DNA from: Thermococcus sp.
Lineage (GTDB): Archaea; Methanobacteriota_B; Thermococci; Thermococcales; Thermococcaceae
Direction: 5' to 3'
Assembly (NCBI GenBank): GCA_026987155.1
Contig: JALSNG010000110.1
Coordinates: forward strand, 1 to 6,054
Length of the DNA stretch: 6,054 nt
The notes beneath the pieces were generated by a model that saw only the letters and a program-made list of their open reading frames with translations, searched no databases and had not been told where the DNA came from. The position numbers were made by a program, and so were the translations under genes. Below, piece after piece: positions 5,157 to 6,054 of the stretch (positions are counted from its first letter, which is position 1; each line of letters begins with the position of its first letter).

Positions 5157-6054
5157 ATGAAGTATGGTTTAGAGCTTAGGCTGGTAATGGGTGCCCTTCT
5201 GCTGCTTGGAGTTGTCTCCTCCGCGACAGTTCATCCCGTGGCAGGTACTGGGTCTGTTTATCAAATAACTTCATGCGGGGTCGTCATAAGCAACCCGGGC
5301 TATTACGTGCTCACCTCGAATCTCTCAACGGGTGGGGACTACTGTATCCAAATCGCCACGAGCAATGTGGTTGTAGATGGCAAGGGGCATAGTATAACGT
5401 TGACGGGGAGCAGTGGCTTACACAAGGCCGTTGTGGCGTACTCTTCCAGTGGTTATCTGCGTAACATTACGGTCAAGAACCTTGTTGTAGTTGGTGTTAA
5501 AGCTCCCGTGTTTTATGGAATACACTATATGAACGTCGATGGTGGGGAGATCCTAAACAACACGATAAAGAGGATTGGTATAGGCGTTTACCTCGGGGGA
5601 GACTTCCCCTACGAAACCAAGAGCATGCATGTTATTGTGGCCAACAACACTATTGGGGACTACAACGAGTCCAACACTTTCATGACTGGGATCCTCCTTC
5701 TTGAAAATTCATCCTACAACGTCATAGCCAATAACACCATAATCACCAATCCAGTGACCGCTGGGAGCTCATCTACTGGAATTTACATCTATGGGGGGGT
5801 TAACAACAGCGTTGAAAACAATGCGTTCAATAATACGGGGATTGTTATAAACAGGGACATGCGGAACACTACGATACACGGCAACGTCATTCTGAACGCC
5901 CCAGTGGGGGTCCATATATCAAACCCGAACGTGAGCGATACAGTGATTTCGGACAATTTGTTTGAGTCCAGCATACCGACTGATATTTTTTCCGGTTTGA
6001 GCTTCGTTGGCGTTGGAAGTGGTTTCCTGAACGACACTCTCATAGTGAACAACA
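5157..6054 (+). CDS. secreted right-handed beta-helix (NosD-like) surface protein, 3' end outside window
   Basis: Frame open from ATG 5157 to the edge: 299 residues, no stop. An N-terminal signal peptide has arginine 8, then the hydrophobic core LVMGALLLLGVVSSA, with cleavage plausible after Ala23 or Ala29. A capping module follows with the archaeal pattern CGVVISNPGYYVLTSNL (40-56), a second Cys at 63 and SNVVVDGKGHSITL (69-82); C40 and C63 could form a disulfide. From about 100 onwards come imperfect 20-30 residue rungs such as EILNNTIKRIGIGVYL, VIVANNTIGD, VIANNTIITN and TIHGNVILN, each an NNT-type turn followed by a G-I/V strand, as in parallel beta-helix (PbH1) repeats. Twelve N-X-S/T sequons suggest heavy glycosylation. 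Such proteins are exported and often S-layer-like or carbohydrate-binding; some cleave polysaccharides, but no catalytic residues can be assigned. Codon use (GTT, ATT, AAC, ACG) is less AGG/GAG-rich than in neighbouring genes, reflecting the Asn/Thr/Val composition. The rest of the protein, and any membrane anchor, is unseen. Confidence 0.85.
   Translation, partial: MKYGLELRLVMGALLLLGVVSSATVHPVAGTGSVYQITSCGVVISNPGYYVLTSNLSTGGDYCIQIATSNVVVDGKGHSITLTGSSGLHKAVVAYSSSGYLRNITVKNLVVVGVKAPVFYGIHYMNVDGGEILNNTIKRIGIGVYLGGDFPYETKSMHVIVANNTIGDYNESNTFMTGILLLENSSYNVIANNTIITNPVTAGSSSTGIYIYGGVNNSVENNAFNNTGIVINRDMRNTTIHGNVILNAPVGVHISNPNVSDTVISDNLFESSIPTDIFSGLSFVGVGSGFLNDTLIVNN

Noticed and set aside
5789..6052. 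87-residue - strand open frame opposite the beta-helix gene
   Set aside because: The + strand frame has a signal peptide, a strong promoter and clear repeats; the antisense frame has none of these.
5550..6054. Repeated AACAAC-type tracts that could suggest a DNA repeat array
   Set aside because: The repetition is at protein level (Asn-rich beta-helix turns) with varied codons and irregular spacing; it is not a DNA repeat or CRISPR.

Overview
The window looks like chromosome from a hyperthermophilic euryarchaeon of the order Thermococcales, most likely Thermococcus; the species cannot be fixed from sequence alone. The grounds are archaeal promoters (TATA elements such as TTTATATAA and TTTATAAG about 25 bases before the inferred start of transcription), GGTGAT-type ribosome binding sites, short leaders, dense packing on both strands, and an all-archaeal gene set: Hel308 helicase, UPF0200, UPF0201 and MoeA.

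Layout, left to right. Bases 1-1509 (+) hold the C-terminal two thirds of a Hel308/Hjm DNA helicase whose start lies outside the window. A small three-helix membrane protein of unknown function (1502-1840, -) meets it tail to tail with an 8-base overlap. A divergent promoter region (about 1841-1943) separates that gene from a UPF0200 P-loop kinase-like protein (1944-2543, +). A GufA-type ZIP metal transporter (2487-3296, -) overlaps the UPF0200 3' end by 57 bases. It shares a head-to-head promoter region with a UPF0201 predicted RNA-binding protein (3368-3781, +). Next comes MoeA (3846-5048, +), which inserts metal (probably tungsten here) into molybdopterin, with its own promoter. Last is a secreted parallel beta-helix surface protein (5157 onwards, +) that runs off the right edge; its 299 visible residues contain a signal peptide and twelve N-glycosylation sequons.

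These are mostly separately transcribed units, not one operon: every internal gene start has its own candidate TATA box. The most notable arrangement is UPF0200 - ZIP (opposite strand) - UPF0201. UPF0200 and UPF0201 are fused in one protein in Archaeoglobus (AF_1395, from memory), so the ZIP gene appears to sit between two functionally linked genes. The long antisense overlap at one edge of it and a possibly shared TATA box at the other fit a compact insertion. I saw no rRNA, tRNA, CRISPR array, insertion sequence or origin, and no clear undescribed multi-gene system.
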